DNA of 64,000 nucleotides from Enoplolaimus lenunculus. Lineage: Eukaryota > Nematoda > Enoplea > Enoplida > Thoracostomopsidae. The notes under the pieces were generated by a model that saw nothing but the letters and a program-made list of their open reading frames with translations, ran no database searches and had not been told where the DNA came from. Both the position numbers and the translations under genes were made by a program. Shown here piece by piece: positions 61,032-64,000 of this stretch; position 1 is the first letter of the stretch; each line of letters begins with the position of its first letter. The stretch covers positions 124,001 to 188,000 of the forward strand of contig JASANG010003755.1 in assembly GCA_030248215.1 (NCBI GenBank), in the 5' to 3' direction.

Positions 61032-61286
61032 CCCCGTTATCAGAAATCTCTCGATCCGCCATTATTTTGGCATAACTTTGGGACATAGCCACGATTTTGG
61101 AAAGCGGTTACATTTCTATAAAAATTTCGATTCATGAGCAAATTTTTGAGTTACGAACTCAAAAGATTTACTAAAACACATGGTTAAAAATCACAAAGGG
61201 AAATTCGAGACCGTACGCCTCTCAAGGCTAACGCCCTTGGCATAATGTGTGGTGTTGTTTTGCAAGGATGTAAAGTAGTCAAATTT

Positions 61287-61410
61287 GGATTGTGCTCTAC
61301 TTGACGTCAGTCACCGTCCATTGCCATACGTTGTCGTACGTGAGATATTTTCGTAGGATACCGCACGGTGACGGACGCCGGCGCTCGTCAACAAAATTAT
61401 AGCGCAACCC
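61287..61410. mobile_element. CpG-rich small inverted-repeat element
   Basis: The left end GGATTGTGCTCTACTTGACG and inverted right end GGGTTGCGCTATAATTTTG are related. Inner palindromes include GTCACCGTCC/GGACGGTGAC-like and CGTACG motifs. Relatives lie at 20336-20450 and 52786-52880, and fragments at about 25350 and 27305-27400. The CpG content is striking in this AT-rich region. Confidence 0.6.
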
Positions 61411-62451
61411 TAACGCGTTGTGCTACATTTAGAAGCGTATTTGTCATAAATGTTTAAATATAACATTATTGTGCGCGAATTTTTAAATACCAATTCAAGC
61501 TTATAAAGAATATGGTTTTAGGATTCCAGCGAACACAAACCTTTGACTTTTCAAACTATTTTTATCTTCTAAAATACAAATTTAAGCTGGTATTCTCAAA
61601 TCTGTGCACCACCTATCATCAGTTGGCGATATGTCCTGTAAAACCTTGGAACAATCCGCATGTTGAGGTGCAAAATTCAGCGCATTGTTTGAGTTGGATT
61701 TGACGTTTTTTTGTACAAATTTAGAGTTTAACAACTGCAATAGTTTGTGAATTTGAAGACATATTACTAACTGATTTCAATTGGTTGTACAAGTCTCAGA
61801 ATATGGGCGCCGTTTTCAAACTTGAAAATTTAAGTATGTCGCTGTCTTGATGATTCATGAGAATTTTATCGACTGTTGCTAATTATATATGAAAGCTTAA
61901 AGTGGGATCATTATGTAATCGTTTTCAACAAAATTTACCTTAAAAATTTCGTTTACTGTCAAACTGTCCCGATTATCACCAAAATTTATTGAGTCTCCAT
62001 TCTTATAAAACTACAGAAAAATTTGACAACATAGATTTGCTAGCGAACTTTCATAAAAATTCTACTGGAGTCGAACCCGAAGGCAGTGTTCTGGTTGTAC
62101 CCGGTACCAAGATATGCATAAACAATTTTAGGATAGTATATACCTGCAACGTAGAAGTTTTCACGAAAATTTAGCTGCAAATGGGGTCAATTACTTTTGG
62201 TTCCCTCGAATTGACGTTGCGGATGCCTTACATTAACATTGGAATCCATACTAAAAAATTTCTGGACAAGCAAAAAAAGTGGCATTTTACATGTTTTAGA
62301 GTATAATCAGCTGCGTACCGGAGGACAAAAGATATTCTCACTTAGAAATATAAAATTTATACCCTTCCGAAATGAAATCATAGCTCCACTGCTACTATAA
62401 AACGTTATTTTAGCGTTCATATTATATAATTACGCTAAGTGCTGAAACGCA

Positions 62452-62490
62452 ATATATATACATATATATGTATATATGTATATATACAAT
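62452..62490. repeat. (TA/TATG)n microsatellite
   Basis: Runs of ATATATATACATATATATG and TATATATG units, about 39 bp. Confidence 0.85.
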
Positions 62491-64000
62491 TGTTTCTACC
62501 TGGGGACACAATGGAAACAACGCCCAGCTTCTTCTGTCTGAGCGCAGAAGAGTTTCGAACGATTTTACTTTAGCAAACGCCTCTTTAAAACTCGGCAGCT
62601 TTTTTAAAAAATATTGTTGCGACTTTAGTAAAAATAACAAAAGCGCAATGAAAGCAAAGAAGATGCATTTAAATTCGGTGTACGTTTGTTGAGTAAAATT
62701 TCAAATGTTTCAAGTTTGACAAGTTTTGCTAAAAAACGGCTGTTGTTCTGGCAGAAGTCAAATTTAATTTCAGTTTTAAACGGGGCAAAGTGTAAAGTGA
62801 ATCGCAATATGAGTTTAGTTGGGACTGCCTGTTCTGTTATTGAATTTCACTCCACTTAAACACATAAAGAGTGTGAATTGAGTATGCAATACATATGAAG
62901 CTAAACAGCAAAATGGTTCAATAGTTTTTACATGACTTTAGTCACCAAATCATCATAGATGCTACACACATTTGAGAATATTTATACGGGCACAGATCTG
63001 CCAAATTTAAATTTTTATAAAAAATGGCAAAAATATAAGAAATTCAGATTGTTGACGTCAAATTAATATAAATCAGGGTACAACTGAAAGTCTGCCACCG
63101 CTCTGGTTGGGTTGGAATTCTTTCCAAAACTTACGGCGATTTCGGCAGTTAAATATTGCGTATTTTTGTCAAAGTTGTACTTTTTTAGCTGAGGTTGTTT
63201 TTAGAGAATCTTTGAAAGTTTTAACAACGACAATTTCCTAAAAACAAAATTAAATCTAAGCTGTCGATAATTGTGCTTTATCATAAATGTTGGCAAATTT
63301 ATTACCATTTTTCTTACCAAATTCTGCTTCAACCCCAGCTGCGTTTCCGGCTCCGACACAAATTTGTTGACTACCAGGTCCGGCTTAGATTTCTGCTATC
63401 TCCGGTTGCATCCTGTCATACTACGGTGTTTTTATCGACAATTGCATTGCAATAGCCGCCCCGTATATTTTCTTAACCACATTTAGCCTTGAAAGTGTGT
63501 TTGTAACTAAAGATTGTGCAGTTTGCAACGCAAATAGCGCATGCAGTGCAAACTGCGTTTTTCGTGCGATTTCTACTTATATATGCATGCACATTACATA
63601 TATAATACTATAGAATATATAGTTTGCTTTTATTGAACGCAACAACTCTTGCAAATTTATGGTATAACACTTTTACATTAATACAGAAGTACGCCAATAA
63701 TCGGATGACTTGCGCCCTTTTTCAATCCATAGTCAACCAATCAGGTGAAGATACCGCCGTATTAGAGAACCGTGATTGGTTTGCCAATTACAGTTTAAGG
63801 TCCAATAGTTTACCTACCAATTCAGATTGTTAGCAGAGGTAAAGCAACAAAATGTCTGCAAGGAGAATTTGCCATAATACAATTGGTTCAATGCTGTAGA
63901 AAAAACTTTAGGCCAATGGGAAATTGAAGCCATCTGCAGGAGACGGCGTACTCTTTCCTCACCCCCCGTAGTTTCGGCGTTAAATAGCAAAAAATGTTAT

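Larger units (their letters stand above)
56805..64000. other. gene-poor, transposon-rich right end of the window
   Basis: I find no exon here with both a recognisable protein match and consistent splice sites. The stretch holds the small elements listed separately, TTAGGC-type motifs at 57590-57640 and 58796-58880, and an AT microsatellite at 62452-62490. The longest frames (56996-57394 and 60054-60362 on the minus strand) are unlike known proteins and are not called. Confidence 0.55.

Overview
This is a 64 kb window of an AT-rich animal nuclear genome. The evidence is four multi-exon genes with consensus GT/AG introns of a few hundred bases, animal-specific protein families, and a dense load of small inverted-repeat DNA transposons. 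The intron sizes, gene spacing and piggyBac/hAT/MITE content would suit an invertebrate such as a tunicate, but I cannot fix the phylum from sequence alone.

Layout. 0.16-5.15 kb (+): the 3' part of an amyloid precursor protein (APP) homologue, from acidic region through E2 domain and transmembrane segment to the cytoplasmic YENPTY tail. 9.2-15.0 kb (-) and 18.7-27.9 kb (+): two head-to-head RNF216/TRIAD3-type RBR E3 ubiquitin ligase paralogues with matching introns and several exons of identical length. 31.2-37.2 kb (-): a complete NAPE-PLD (N-acyl phosphatidylethanolamine phospholipase D) gene with a decayed piggyBac transposase in intron 2. 41.6-52.6 kb (-): a complete 13-exon SLC5 sodium/solute cotransporter of the SGLT type. 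52.6-64 kb: no convincing gene, only transposon remains. All exon joins quoted were checked by hand for splice sites and reading phase, and each assembled coding sequence stays in frame.

Repeats. At least four non-autonomous families can be delimited from their termini and target-site duplications: a hAT-type MITE starting CAGGGTGCAACCGG (four copies with perfect 8-bp duplications), a second 8-bp-duplication MITE with GATGCC-rich ends, a CAGTGGCGGAT-ended hAT MITE, and a 657-bp PIF/Harbinger-like MITE with TAA duplications. There are also tRNA-derived SINEs, a near-perfect foldback, and small elements with a degenerate TTAGGC core.

The least explained object is at 55.84-56.80 kb. It is a palindrome-rich, LTR-like segment with four hairpins about 40 bp apart. 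All four share the apex CTAACGGGGTTAG with a GGG loop, while their lower stems differ in sequence yet still pair.

The four genes have unrelated biochemical roles and no sign of functional clustering. The only local gene-family event is the inverted duplication of the RNF216-like gene.
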